DNA from: Bog-473 sp963781955
GTDB taxonomy: Bacteria > Actinomycetota > Acidimicrobiia > Acidimicrobiales > RAAP-2
Assembly (NCBI GenBank): GCA_963781955.1
Contig: CAWAHU010000001.1
Coordinates: forward strand, 1,798,001-1,862,000
Length of the DNA: 64,000 nucleotides
Direction of reading: 5' to 3'
Positions 1 through 8,832 of this stretch are shown one piece after another (positions within the stretch are counted from its first letter, which is position 1; each line of letters opens with the position of its first letter). A program made the position numbers and the translations under genes. Below the pieces are notes generated by a model that was not told the origin of the DNA, searched no databases, and saw only the letters and a list, made by a program, of their open reading frames with translations.

Positions 1-700
1 GGTCTCCGGCCAGGAAGGCGTCGATGGTGGTCCGGAACTGCGGGCCCACCCAGTGCGAGGCCACGCTGATCACGCCGACGGCGCCGACGGCCAGGAGCGG
101 CAGGGTCATGTTGTCGTCGCCGCTGTAGATCTCGAAGCCGGCCGGTGCCTGCGCCGCCAGGTGTGCCGTCGTGGGCGGGTCCCCGGCCGCGTCCTTGAGC
201 GCCACCATGTTGGGCACCTCGCGGGCCAGGCGCAGCATGGTGCCCGTGGCGATCCGGCGGCCCGTGCGCACCGGGATGTCGTAGGCGATGACCTTGAGGC
301 CCCCCGCCGCCTCGGCCACCGCCCGGAAGTGCTCGAAGATCCCGGTCTGCGAGGGCCGGTTGTAGTACGGCGTGACGACCAGCACGCCGTCCACGCCACA
401 CTGGGCGGCCAGGGCGGTCATCTGCACCGAGTGGGCGGTGTCGTTGGAGCCTGAGCCGGCGATGACCGGGATGCTGACGGCCTCGGCCACGGCGCGCCAC
501 AAAACGACCTTCTCGTCGTCGGTCAGGACCGAGCTCTCGCCCGTCGACCCCGTGAGCACCAGCCCGTCGCTGCCGTGGGCGGCCAGCCAGCGGGCCAGCT
601 CGACCGCGCCATCCACGTCGAGGGCGCCACGCTCGTCGAAGGGGGTCACCATGGCGGTGATCACCCGCCCGAAACGGGGCGCGTCCTGCAGGGAGCTCAT
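1..700 (-). CDS. dapA: 4-hydroxy-tetrahydrodipicolinate synthase (3' end beyond window)
   Basis: Condenses pyruvate with aspartate semialdehyde, the first committed step of the diaminopimelate/lysine pathway, in the cytosol. The reading frame begins with ATG at 700 (MSSLQDAPRFG) and runs off the left edge after about 233 codons, so roughly 60 residues are missing relative to the usual ~295. Visible family motifs are the pyruvate-pocket GSTGES segment, TPYYNRP carrying the catalytic tyrosine, and VALKDAAGD carrying the Schiff-base lysine. dapB lies 4 kb upstream on the same strand. The gene starts 66 nt after the stop of the ferritin-like gene, with GAGGGGG just before the ATG and a TAGCGT box upstream, so it may be transcribed separately. 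Confidence 0.95.
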   Translation of the reverse strand, partial: MSSLQDAPRFGRVITAMVTPFDERGALDVDGAVELARWLAAHGSDGLVLTGSTGESSVLTDDEKVVLWRAVAEAVSIPVIAGSGSNDTAHSVQMTALAAQCGVDGVLVVTPYYNRPSQTGIFEHFRAVAEAAGGLKVIAYDIPVRTGRRIATGTMLRLAREVPNMVALKDAAGDPPTTAHLAAQAPAGFEIYSGDDNMTLPLLAVGAVGVISVASHWVGPQFRTTIDAFLAGD

Positions 701-702
701 TG

Positions 703-715
703 CCCCCTCACGCTA
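703..715 (-). promoter_or_regulatory. Possible dapA -10 box and ribosome binding site
   Basis: On the minus strand TAGCGT (715-710) fits the actinobacterial TAnnnT -10 pattern and is followed by GAGGGGG and then the dapA ATG at 700. No convincing -35 is seen, so this is a weak inference from short motifs. Confidence 0.3.
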
Positions 716-766
716 CCAGTGCCCCTGCGGGCCCCGGAGACCGGCACTCCCAGAACGGCGCCGGTG

Positions 767-1924
767 TCAGGCGACGCCGCGCTCGACCGGCGAGCCGTCG
801 GCGAAGGCGTCCTCGTCCTCGGTGGAGTCGCTCAGGTGCTCGAAGGCGATGGCTCCCATCTCGGTGAACTTCTGGCGCAGCCAGCCGTCGGCGGCATCGA
901 GCAGGCCCAGCTTGCGCAGGTTGGGGACGATCTTGGAGAACAGCAGGATCTGATAGTCGTCCTGCTCGGCCGGCGCAGCCTGCATGATCTTGACCACGTC
1001 GGCCGTGGGGACCTCCATGCGCTCCCACACCTCCTGCATGGCCAGGCGGTCCTTCATGCGGATGGCCGCCTCGAAGGCGAACTCCTGGCGCTCGCGCAGC
1101 TCGGCCGCGCTCAGTTGCTGGTAGTACTCCTGCAGGCTGAGCACGCCGAAGGCCACGTGGCGCGCCTCGTCGGCCATGACATAGCGCAGCATCTTCTTGA
1201 GCAGCGGCTCGGTCGTCATCATGTGGATGAAGCCGAAGGCGGCCAGGGCCAGGCCCTCGACCATGATCTGCATGCCCAGGTAGGTCATGTCCCAGCGCGG
1301 GTCCGAGACGATGTCGTCGAGCAGCATGCCGAGGTGGGCGTTCATCGGGTAGTGGCCCGACAGCTTCTCGTCGAGGTACTTGGAGAAGACCTCGACGTGG
1401 CGGGCCTCGTCCATGACCTGAGAGGCCGCGTAGTACTTGGCGTCGATCCACGGGACCGTCTCGACGATCTTGGCCGTGCAGATCAAGGCCCCCTGCTCGC
1501 CGTGCATGAACTGCGAGAGGAGCCAGTTCTGGTTCTGCACGCCGAACTCGATGAACCGCTTCTCGTCCCAGGTCTCGAGCACGGTGCCGGCCATGGCGTC
1601 GGGGGTGAAGGTCATCTGGCCCGGGTTCGCCTCGGCGTTGGCGATCACGACCTTCTCCTGGTCCACGTCGATCGACCAGTCGAGATCGGTCTGCGCGTTC
1701 CACTGTGCCCGCTTGGCCTTCTCGTAGAGCTTCTCGAGCCCGGGCTTGGTGCCCTTCTCGTAGTCCCAGGTGAACTCGGCCGGGCAGTTGTTGGGCACGC
1801 GGTGGTGCCCCTCAGCGTCGTAGTGGCCCACGACGCTGAGCACGGCCTCGAGGTCGTGCACCTCGGCACGGCCGATGAGCTCCATGTTGGAGCGCATCTG
1901 GTCCCGGTCGTCGAGCGTGGTCAT
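767..1924 (-). CDS. Ferritin-like diiron protein (R2/AurF-like fold)
   Basis: A 385-residue protein with two copies of the diiron signature DEARH (E173/H176 and E253/H256) plus separate glutamates E143 and E223. This gives the E-ExxH-E-ExxH set that binds two iron atoms in ferritin-like oxygenases and ribonucleotide-reductase R2-like proteins. The spacing suggests a catalytic four-helix bundle rather than an iron-storage cage. I cannot assign a substrate; oxidation or N-oxygenation of a small molecule or lipid is possible but unsupported. The ATG at 1924 overlaps the stop of the upstream TetR gene (ATGA), so the two are translationally coupled and the regulator probably controls this enzyme. 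Confidence 0.8.
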   Translation of the reverse strand: MTTLDDRDQMRSNMELIGRAEVHDLEAVLSVVGHYDAEGHHRVPNNCPAEFTWDYEKGTKPGLEKLYEKAKRAQWNAQTDLDWSIDVDQEKVVIANAEANPGQMTFTPDAMAGTVLETWDEKRFIEFGVQNQNWLLSQFMHGEQGALICTAKIVETVPWIDAKYYAASQVMDEARHVEVFSKYLDEKLSGHYPMNAHLGMLLDDIVSDPRWDMTYLGMQIMVEGLALAAFGFIHMMTTEPLLKKMLRYVMADEARHVAFGVLSLQEYYQQLSAAELRERQEFAFEAAIRMKDRLAMQEVWERMEVPTADVVKIMQAAPAEQDDYQILLFSKIVPNLRKLGLLDAADGWLRQKFTEMGAIAFEHLSDSTEDEDAFADGSPVERGVA

Positions 1925-2682
1925 CTCGGTGTCTCCCCCTTGGTGATCGGGTTAGTGGAACGGGTCGGGTGTTGCGGGCTGTGGTGCCGGGGAGCCTCGG
2001 TCCCGGGCGTGTCCATGCGCAGGGCGAGGATGCCCGGCAGGACGAAGGTGTGCACCAGGGCACGGGCGTCATCGGGGTCGGCCAGGTCGGTGTCGGGGGC
2101 GGGGTTGGCGCAGTAGGCCATCACGATGCGCACGGCCCACTCCGCTGCCCGCGACGCCTGCTCGGGCTCGAGCCAGCGGGCGAAGAAGGGGGCGGCCAGG
2201 TCGCCGGCAACCAGCAGCAGCTGGTCCATTCCCCCGAACGCCAAGTTGGGCAGGACGGCACCGGGCTCGTGCTCGAGGAGGTAGCCCAGGGCCTCGTGCG
2301 AACGCAGCCAGCGGGCCGAGGTCACCATGCCGGCCACCAAGACGTCCTCGAGGTCGCCCGCCTCGCCCATGGCGACGGCCAGGGAGGAGAACAGTCGGGC
2401 CAGTTCGGTCTCGACGACTGCTCCGAGGATCCCCTCCTTGCCCTTGGGGAACGTCCGGTAGAGAGTGGCCCGGGACAGTCCGGCCTCCCGGGCGATGTCG
2501 TCGACCCTGGTCTTGGCGATCCCCTGCTGGGCCATGCAGCGCAGCGCGCCGTCCACGATGCGGACGCGCGCGGACGAACGGTCGTCCGCCCCGAGGTGAT
2601 GCACCACGCGCGGGCGCCGCTGGTACGGGCTCGTTGCCCCCCCGGGCACGTCGGGCTTGACTCTCGTCGCTGCCGCGATCAC
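1921..2682 (-). CDS. TetR-family transcriptional regulator (coupled to diiron protein)
   Basis: Up to 253 residues. The helix-turn-helix lies near residues 40-85, with TRVDDIAREAGLSRATLYR followed by the F-x-K-E segment typical of TetR. The C-terminal ligand-binding half is not diagnostic. The GTG at 2682 lies 8 nt after a TACTGT -10 box, which fits a leaderless message; an internal GTG about 26 codons later would remove a poorly conserved N-terminal extension. The gene overlaps the downstream ferritin-like gene by 4 nt. A strong promoter with an imperfect inverted repeat sits directly upstream, suggesting autoregulation. The ligand is unknown. Confidence 0.85.
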   Translation of the reverse strand: MIAAATRVKPDVPGGATSPYQRRPRVVHHLGADDRSSARVRIVDGALRCMAQQGIAKTRVDDIAREAGLSRATLYRTFPKGKEGILGAVVETELARLFSSLAVAMGEAGDLEDVLVAGMVTSARWLRSHEALGYLLEHEPGAVLPNLAFGGMDQLLLVAGDLAAPFFARWLEPEQASRAAEWAVRIVMAYCANPAPDTDLADPDDARALVHTFVLPGILALRMDTPGTEAPRHHSPQHPTRSTNPITKGETPR

Positions 2683-2720
2683 TGCATGAAACAGTATGGC
2701 GATTTTTGTCTCACTGTCAA
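2680..2720 (-). promoter_or_regulatory. Strong sigma70-like promoter with candidate TetR operator
   Basis: Reading the minus strand, a perfect TTGACA (2720-2715) is followed by an 18-nt spacer and TACTGT (2696-2691), then 8 nt to the GTG start at 2682. GAGACA in the spacer and TGTTTC just after the -10 form an imperfect inverted repeat. A TetR dimer binding there would block RNA polymerase. The segment is conspicuously AT-rich for this genome. Confidence 0.6.
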
Positions 2721-2759
2721 CCAGACCGCCGGAACGGGGTCGCGGCCGTCAGGCGAGGC

Positions 2760-3659
2760 TCAGGTGAGTCCCACGTGTCCCGGGGCGATGGCGGTCACAA
2801 GCAGGGCCAGGACGCCCAGGACGGCCACGCTCCCGCCGATGGTGAGCGCCAGCTCGGCCCGCCGGTCCGGCAGGGTACCCGCGTAGTCGTAGAGGAACGC
2901 CACGACGCAGCCCGTCACGAATCCGCCGAGGTGGGCGCGCCAGTCGACGTTGCCCCAGAAGCCGTACACGAGGTTGATGAGCAGGAGGATGACCACGGGT
3001 GCCACGGGCAGCCGGCGGCGCAGCCCGATCACGACGTAGGCCCCCATCACGCCGATGATGGCGCCCGAGGCCCCCACGCCCAGCACGTTGGCCTGGCTGA
3101 GCAGGTACGAGCCCACGCTGCCGCCCAGTCCGGCCAGCACGTAGAGGGCGAGGAAGCGCGCCTTGCCCAGGAGCACCTCGACGGCCGGGCCGATGATGAG
3201 GAGCATGAGCATGTTGAAGAAGATGTGCCCGACGTCGGCGTGCAGCCACATGGCCGTGAAGGCCCGGTAGTACTCGCTGTTCACGTGTATGCCCGCCGGC
3301 CACAGGGCGAAGCGTGTGACGGCCTGCGCGTTGTGGCCCAGCCGCTCGACGAAGAGGAACACGACCACGTTCACGCCGATGATGGCCAGCACCACCGGGG
3401 TCGGGTTGGTCCGCCCCACCACCCCCGTACGGTCCGGGCTGGCGTGCGTGAAAGCCGGCACGTGGCGCGAACGCTTGGCACCCTCCTTGGTGCACTGCGG
3501 GCACTGCCAGCCCACCTGGGCCTGCACCATGCACTCGGTGCAGATCGGCCGATTGCAGTGCCCGCAGATCACCGACGCCCCCCGGTCCGGGTGGCGGTAG
3601 CAGGGCGGCGGCGCGGCCGGCCCCGACGCCGGGAGCGGGTCGGGAGGGAGCTCGCTCAC
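2760..3659 (-). CDS. Rhomboid-family intramembrane serine protease with N-terminal zinc-binding segment
   Basis: A 299-residue membrane protein. The N-terminus carries a cysteine/histidine-rich B-box-like zinc motif (CYRHPD, CGHCN, CTEC, CPQC, about residues 20-57). About six hydrophobic segments follow. The rhomboid hallmarks are present: HxxxN in the HIFFN segment, GASGA with the catalytic serine at about 198, and the catalytic histidine in AHLGG at about 243. It is predicted to cleave membrane proteins within the bilayer; its substrate is unknown. The GTG at 3659 is chosen because it forms a GTGA overlap with the upstream TetR stop and yields the zinc motif near the N-terminus. Confidence 0.9.
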   Translation of the reverse strand: MSELPPDPLPASGPAAPPPCYRHPDRGASVICGHCNRPICTECMVQAQVGWQCPQCTKEGAKRSRHVPAFTHASPDRTGVVGRTNPTPVVLAIIGVNVVVFLFVERLGHNAQAVTRFALWPAGIHVNSEYYRAFTAMWLHADVGHIFFNMLMLLIIGPAVEVLLGKARFLALYVLAGLGGSVGSYLLSQANVLGVGASGAIIGVMGAYVVIGLRRRLPVAPVVILLLINLVYGFWGNVDWRAHLGGFVTGCVVAFLYDYAGTLPDRRAELALTIGGSVAVLGVLALLVTAIAPGHVGLT

Positions 3660-4216
3660 CGGACGCCGGCCAGGAGCTCCGAGCGGACCAGGAGCGCCAC
3701 CTGGTCGGGGTCGTCCAGGTCCCACCGACCCGGCGACCCGATGTACGAGAGCACCATGCGGGCGAGGAACCCCGCGGCGGCGTCGAGGTCTGTCCCCTCT
3801 GGCATGCCGTGGCGCACGAGGTAAGGCGTGAGGAAGGCGGCGACGAGCGTGTGGGTCTGGTCGGCCTCGGTGCTCATGCGGGGCAGGAGCACGTCGGGCT
3901 CGGTCACCAAGATGCGCTGGAGCACCTCGTGGCCGACCAAGGCCCGGTGGGCGAACATCAGGCCGCGCTCCATGACCTCCTCGAGCGACTCGGCGTCGGC
4001 CACCTCCTCGTAGAGCCGGAGGAAGAAGCGGGCGAACTCCCAGGCCACCACTGCCGAGATCAGCTCGTCGCGCCCGCCCGGGAAATAGCGGTACACCGTC
4101 GCCCTCGACATCCCGGCCTCGCGGGCGGCGTCCTCGACGGTGGTCTTGGCCAGGCCCCAGCGGGCGACGCAGTCGTACGTGGCCTGCAAGAGACGCTCGC
4201 GGACGTCGGCGTTCAT
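3656..4216 (-). CDS. TetR-family transcriptional regulator (coupled to rhomboid)
   Basis: A 186-residue protein with the N-terminal TetR helix-turn-helix (TTVEDAAREAGMSRATVYR, then YFPGGRDEL) at about residues 24-50 and an all-alpha C-terminal half. Its stop overlaps the rhomboid GTG by 4 nt, and it starts 28 nt after dapB, so it may belong to the dapB transcript while regulating something else. The DNA-binding helix resembles that of the other TetR at 1.9-2.7 kb, but the C-terminal domains differ. The ligand cannot be predicted. Confidence 0.85.
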   Translation of the reverse strand: MNADVRERLLQATYDCVARWGLAKTTVEDAAREAGMSRATVYRYFPGGRDELISAVVAWEFARFFLRLYEEVADAESLEEVMERGLMFAHRALVGHEVLQRILVTEPDVLLPRMSTEADQTHTLVAAFLTPYLVRHGMPEGTDLDAAAGFLARMVLSYIGSPGRWDLDDPDQVALLVRSELLAGVR

Positions 4217-4244
4217 GACGCGGCGAGCACGTCCCCGGCCGCGC

Positions 4245-5030
4245 TCACAGCCCCAGCAGCGCCTCGAGCCCGACGGTCAGGCCCGGGCGCTCCCCCGCGG
4301 CCCGCACGGCCAACAGCACGCCCGGCATGAACGAGCTGCGGTCGTAGGAGTCGTGGCGGATGCTCAGACTCTGCCCGGGCGCGCCGAAGATGACCTCTTG
4401 GTGGGCCACCAGGCCGGGCAGGCGGACCGAGTGCACGCGGATCCCGTCGGGCGTCTCGGCCCCCCGGGCCCCCTCGAGCACCACCTCGGTCGTCGGGTCC
4501 GGCGGCAGCGGGCCGCTCCCCGCCTCGCTCCGGGCGGCCGCGATGGCCGCCGCGGTGTGCATGGCCGTGCCCGACGGCGCGTCGCGCTTGGCGTCGTGGT
4601 GCAGCTCGATCACCTCGACGCCGTCCATGTGCGGGGCAGCCAGCCGGCAGAAGTGCATGAGCAACACGGCCCCGATGGCGAAATTGGCCACCACGATCAC
4701 GTTGGCACCGCTGCCCTCGAACGCCGACGCGATGTCGGTGAGGTCGCCCTCGGAGAGTCCGCTCGTCCCGATGACGGCGTGGAGGCCCTGCCGGGCGTAG
4801 TGCACCGCGTTGTGGCGTACCGCCTCGGCCACGGTGAAGTCGACCACCACCTCGGTGCCGAGGTCGCTCAACGCGTTGACCTCCCCCACGATGGTGTGGC
4901 CGCAGATCTCCTCCCCCACGTGGCCCGGGTCGACCGCGGCCGCCAGGACGGTGTCGTCCGCCTCGTTCACGGCTCGGCAGACCTCACGGCCCATGCGGCC
5001 ACCGGCGCCGACCACCCCGACCCTGATCAT
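4245..5030 (-). CDS. dapB: 4-hydroxy-tetrahydrodipicolinate reductase
   Basis: Reduces the DapA product to tetrahydrodipicolinate with NAD(P)H in diaminopimelate/lysine synthesis. The 261-residue length is normal. The N-terminus has the dinucleotide-binding GAGGRMGREV, the middle has GTSGLS, and the substrate-binding signature ELHHDAKRDAPSGTA lies near residue 145. It is 36 nt downstream of the M16 peptidase gene on the same strand, so pnp, the peptidase and dapB probably share transcripts. dapA is nearby but separated by two regulators, the rhomboid and the diiron protein. Confidence 0.96.
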   Translation of the reverse strand: MIRVGVVGAGGRMGREVCRAVNEADDTVLAAAVDPGHVGEEICGHTIVGEVNALSDLGTEVVVDFTVAEAVRHNAVHYARQGLHAVIGTSGLSEGDLTDIASAFEGSGANVIVVANFAIGAVLLMHFCRLAAPHMDGVEVIELHHDAKRDAPSGTAMHTAAAIAAARSEAGSGPLPPDPTTEVVLEGARGAETPDGIRVHSVRLPGLVAHQEVIFGAPGQSLSIRHDSYDRSSFMPGVLLAVRAAGERPGLTVGLEALLGL

Positions 5031-5066
5031 GGCCGGCTCGCTCCGGCGGAGTGCATGGCCAGCAGG

Positions 5067-6329
5067 CTATCGGGCGGTCATGGCGGGCAGATGCGATTCG
5101 AGGTCCGACGCGTCGAACGGGCCGACCGCGCTCAGCGTCCGCGGGGCGTCCGCCAGCTCGTTCGCCACCTCGAGCACGCCGTCCCGGTCCACGGCGTCGA
5201 TCCGGGCCAGGAGCTCGTCGACCGGGAGCACCTCGCCGTGGAGGAGCTGCGAGGCGCCGAGCCTCGTCATTCTGGCGGCGGAGTCCTCGCCCGCCAGCAG
5301 CATCTCGGCGCGCAGGTAGCCCTTGGCCACCGCCAGCTCGCGTTCGCTCACCCCGTCGGACGCCAGGAGGTCGAGCTCGTCGTTGACGATCTCCAGCACC
5401 TCGCCCACGTGGTCGGGCGCCGTACCCACGACCACGGCCAGCGAGCCGGCGTCCTGGTAGGCCGCCCGCTCCGACCACACCGAGTAGGCCAGCCCGCGCT
5501 GCTCGCGCACCTTCTGGAACAGCCGACTGGACAGCCCGCCCCCCAGCACGTGGTTGAGGACGGCCAGTGCCCAGCGCCGCTCGTCGAAGCGCGAGGTCGA
5601 GCGCGTCCCGTAGACCAGGTGCGCCTGCTCGGTCGGCCGGCGCACCACGTCGAGGGCGACGGTGGCCGGACCCGGCGCCCGGCGCTCCGGGGACTCCCCG
5701 CCGGCGGTGCCGGCGAAGCATCGCTCGAGCTGCGCCGCCACCTCCTCGTGGGTGCAATCCCCCGCTGCCGCCACCACCATGTTGGCCGGGCGGTAGTGAT
5801 GCGCGAAGAACCGGCTGATGTCCTCGCGCCCGATGTCCTGCACCGAGTCGGCCGTGCCCAGCGTGTCGCGACCCAGCGCGTGGTCGGGGAAGAGGGCCGA
5901 CTGCCAGCGCTCCGACGCCAGGTCGGCCGGCTCGTCGGCGTGCATGAGGATCTCGTCGAGGATCACCGTGCGCTCCGCCTCGACGTCCTCGGGGCGGAGC
6001 GCCGGCTCCACCATGATGTCGCTCAGGATGTCGAGCCCCAGCGCGAGGTGGTCCGAGAGCAGCCGAACGTAGAAGGTCGTGTACTCCTTCGTCGTGAAGG
6101 CGTTGCAGTCGCCGCCCACCTCGTCGAGCGTCTCGGCGATCGCCGCGGCCGAACGCCGCTCGGTACCCTTGAAGAGCAGGTGTTCGAGGAAGTGCGACGC
6201 CCCGGCGAGCTCGTCGGGCTCGTCGCGTGAGCCGGTCCCCACCCAGTACGCCACCGCCACCGAGCGGACATCGGCCATGGTCTCGGTGACCAGGCGGATG
6301 CCGCAGGTGAGGACTGACGTCTCGATCAC
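5067..6329 (-). CDS. M16-family (insulinase-type/MPP-like) zinc peptidase
   Basis: A 420-residue processing-peptidase-like protein. The inverted zinc motif HxxEH appears as HFLEH at residues 46-50, followed by the distal glutamate region (TTKEYTTFY). The size fits a single bacterial 'PqqL/YmxG-like' subunit with two M16 domains. YmxG-type peptidases commonly follow pnp, as here. I chose GTG at 6329, 16 nt after the pnp stop, because the conserved N-terminal strand (IETSVLTCGIRLV) begins at once. Longer in-frame extensions overlap the repetitive pnp tail and look like noise. The substrate is unknown. Confidence 0.9.
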   Translation of the reverse strand: MIETSVLTCGIRLVTETMADVRSVAVAYWVGTGSRDEPDELAGASHFLEHLLFKGTERRSAAAIAETLDEVGGDCNAFTTKEYTTFYVRLLSDHLALGLDILSDIMVEPALRPEDVEAERTVILDEILMHADEPADLASERWQSALFPDHALGRDTLGTADSVQDIGREDISRFFAHHYRPANMVVAAAGDCTHEEVAAQLERCFAGTAGGESPERRAPGPATVALDVVRRPTEQAHLVYGTRSTSRFDERRWALAVLNHVLGGGLSSRLFQKVREQRGLAYSVWSERAAYQDAGSLAVVVGTAPDHVGEVLEIVNDELDLLASDGVSERELAVAKGYLRAEMLLAGEDSAARMTRLGASQLLHGEVLPVDELLARIDAVDRDGVLEVANELADAPRTLSAVGPFDASDLESHLPAMTAR

Positions 6330-6345
6330 CGGCGGCGCCAGCGGG

Positions 6346-8793
6346 TCAGCGGCGCCGCGGGCGCCCGCGACCACCCGAGCGACGGTCGTTGCCACCACGC
6401 CCGCCGTCACCACGCCCGCCGTCACTCCGCCCGCCGTCACTCCGGCCACCGTCGTCCGCGGCTCCGGGGCCGAGATCGCCCAGGTCGGCCACCAGCTCCG
6501 CCTCGAACGCATCCTCGAAGGACACACCGCCGGGCGCAGCGGCCGCGGCCGGCGCGCGCTCCCGGTCACCGGCGCCGCCGCCCGCGTTGGCCGGCGCGCT
6601 CTGGGGCTCACCGGCCAGTGAGAGCGACACCTTGCCTTGGGGGTCGATGTCGTCCACCCGGACCTCGACGGACTGCCCGAGCACGAGCACGTCCTCGACG
6701 TTGTTGATGCGCTTGCCACCGGCCAGCGACGACAGCTTCGAGATGTGCAGCAGGCCGTCACGCCCGGGCAGCACGTTCACGAAGGCACCGAACTTGGTGA
6801 TGTTGACCACCTTGCCGCCGTAGACGACCCCGACCTCGGCGGTCGGCGGGTCGAGAATGAGCGAGATGCGGCGGCGGGCCTCTTCCACCGCGTTGCCGTC
6901 CTTGGCCCCGATGGTGACGGTGCCCACCACGCCGTCGTCGTCGACCGCGATGTCGGCCCCGGTCTCCTGCTGCAGGGTGTTGATGACCTTGCCCTTGGGC
7001 CCGATCACCTCGCCGATCTTGTCGATCGGGATCTCCATGGAGACGATCTTCGGGGCGCTGGACGCGACGTGATCCCGCGGCTCGGCGATGGCGCCGGCCA
7101 TGACGCCGAGGATGGTGAGCCGGGCCTCCTTGGCCTGTAGGAGCGCCTGGGCCAGCACGTCAGCCGGCAAGCCGTCGATCTTCGTGTCCAGCTGCAGCGC
7201 GGTGACCGCGTCCGCCGTGCCGGCCACCTTGAAGTCCATGTCACCGAAGGCGTCCTCGGAGCCCAGGATGTCGGTCAGGGTCACGTAGGTGCCGCCGTCG
7301 TAGACCAGGCCCATGGCGATGCCCGCCACCGGCGCCTTGAGCGGGACACCGGCGGCCATCAGCGAGAGGGTCGAGCCGCACACCGACGCCATGGAGGTCG
7401 ACCCGTTGGAGGCCAGCACGTCGGAGACGACGCGCAACGTGTAGGGGAACTCCTCGTCGCTCGGGACAACCGGCAGCAGGGCACGCTCGGCCAGCAGCCC
7501 GTGTCCGATCTCGCGACGCTTCGGGCCGCGCATGAAGCCCGTCTCACCGGTCGAGAACGGAGGGAAGTTGTAGTGGTGCATGTACCGCTTCGACTCGACA
7601 GGCGTGATCGTGTCGAGCAGCTGGTTCATGCGGGGCATCCCGAGCGTCGTGACGTTGAGCACCTGGGTCTCGCCACGCTGGAACAGCGCCGAGCCGTGGG
7701 CGGTCGGGAACAGGTCGATCTCAGCCGAGAGCGGCCGGATGTCCGACGTGCCCCGGCCGTCGACGCGAACGCCGTCCTCCACGATGCGCTTGCGCACGAG
7801 CTTCTTGGTCAGCGAGCGGATGGCGGCCTTCACCTCACCGGGGCGCTCGGCGAACTCGTCGCCCAGCGCGGCCTTGATCTCCTCACCGGCCGCATCGAGC
7901 GCGGCGTTGCGCTCGGCCTTGCTGGTCACCAGATTGGCCTTGGCGATCGGCGCGGCGCCGACGGCCTCGACCCGGGCCCAGACGTCGTCCTGGTAGTCGG
8001 TGAAGGTGGAGAAGGGGATGGGCTCGATCGGCCCCCGCGCCTCGGTGAAGGCGGCCACGAGCCGGCGCTGCAGGTTGATCGACTCGCGGATCCACTGCTT
8101 GGCCGCTTCCAGGCCGGCGGCCAGGACCTCCTCGGTGACCTTCGGAGCGCCTGACTCGTAGTAGTCCCACGACTTCTCGGTGCCGCCCGCCTCCACCATC
8201 ATGATGGCGATCTCGCTCTCGGCATCGTCGGTCAACGCCCGCCCGGCGACCACCAGTTCGAAGGTGGACGCCTCGCCCTCCTCGAAGGTCGGGTGCGGGA
8301 TCCACTCCCCCTCGGTGGTGAAGGCGACCCGCACGGCGCCGATGGGCCCGTCGAAGGGGATGCCCGAGATCATGAGCGCCGCCGAGGCGGCGTTGATGGC
8401 CAGCACGTCGTGCGGGTTGACCTGGTCGGCCCCCACGATGGTGCCCACGACGTGCACCTCGTTGCGGAACCCGTCGGGGAACGACGGGCGCAGCGGGCGG
8501 TCGATGAGCCGGCAGGTCAAGATGGCCTGGTCCGAGCTCTTGCCCTCCCGTCGGAAGAACGAGCCGGGGATCTTGCCCGCGGCGTAGGTCCGCTCCTCGA
8601 TGTCGACCGTCAGGGGGAAGAAGTCGGTTCCCTCCCGCACGGAGCGGGCCGCCGTGGCGGTGGCGATTAGGACGGTGTCCCCGATGCGGGCCATTACGGC
8701 TCCGTCGGCGAGTTGGGCCAGCTTGCCCGCCTCGAAGGACATGGTGCGGTCGGTCCCGCTGATCGGGTCCGACACGGAAATGGCGTCAGCCAT
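6346..8793 (-). CDS. pnp: Polyribonucleotide nucleotidyltransferase (PNPase)
   Basis: Phosphorolytic 3'-5' exoribonuclease and degradosome component. The 815 residues comprise two RNase PH domains separated by a helical domain, a KH domain (IDKIGEVIGPKGKVIN, C-terminal third), and an S1 domain (GGKVVNITKFGAFVNV). A low-complexity basic tail rich in G-R-S-D ends in GRGRPRRR and is encoded by 15-bp imperfect repeats. ATG at 8793 is chosen because GAGGAGC lies 7 nt before it and MADAISV precedes the family N-terminus. It is downstream of rpsO, as in many bacteria, with a long stem-loop in the spacer that may mediate RNase-dependent autoregulation. Confidence 0.97.
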   Translation of the reverse strand: MADAISVSDPISGTDRTMSFEAGKLAQLADGAVMARIGDTVLIATATAARSVREGTDFFPLTVDIEERTYAAGKIPGSFFRREGKSSDQAILTCRLIDRPLRPSFPDGFRNEVHVVGTIVGADQVNPHDVLAINAASAALMISGIPFDGPIGAVRVAFTTEGEWIPHPTFEEGEASTFELVVAGRALTDDAESEIAIMMVEAGGTEKSWDYYESGAPKVTEEVLAAGLEAAKQWIRESINLQRRLVAAFTEARGPIEPIPFSTFTDYQDDVWARVEAVGAAPIAKANLVTSKAERNAALDAAGEEIKAALGDEFAERPGEVKAAIRSLTKKLVRKRIVEDGVRVDGRGTSDIRPLSAEIDLFPTAHGSALFQRGETQVLNVTTLGMPRMNQLLDTITPVESKRYMHHYNFPPFSTGETGFMRGPKRREIGHGLLAERALLPVVPSDEEFPYTLRVVSDVLASNGSTSMASVCGSTLSLMAAGVPLKAPVAGIAMGLVYDGGTYVTLTDILGSEDAFGDMDFKVAGTADAVTALQLDTKIDGLPADVLAQALLQAKEARLTILGVMAGAIAEPRDHVASSAPKIVSMEIPIDKIGEVIGPKGKVINTLQQETGADIAVDDDGVVGTVTIGAKDGNAVEEARRRISLILDPPTAEVGVVYGGKVVNITKFGAFVNVLPGRDGLLHISKLSSLAGGKRINNVEDVLVLGQSVEVRVDDIDPQGKVSLSLAGEPQSAPANAGGGAGDRERAPAAAAAPGGVSFEDAFEAELVADLGDLGPGAADDGGRSDGGRSDGGRGDGGRGGNDRRSGGRGRPRRR

Positions 8794-8832
8794 GATGCTC
8801 CTCGTATTCAGGGGCATCTCCGTGTCTGGTTC

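Noticed and set aside
575..2116. Long plus-strand open frame (over 500 codons) opposite the diiron protein gene
   Set aside because: Its translation is Val/Leu/His/Gly-rich with no domain, and the minus strand encodes a recognisable protein with a coupled operon. Such antisense frames are expected in very GC-rich DNA.
5067..6761. M16 peptidase extended N-terminally by 144 codons
   Set aside because: The extension is antisense-like, low-complexity sequence overlapping the pnp tail. The M16 fold begins directly after the GTG at 6329.
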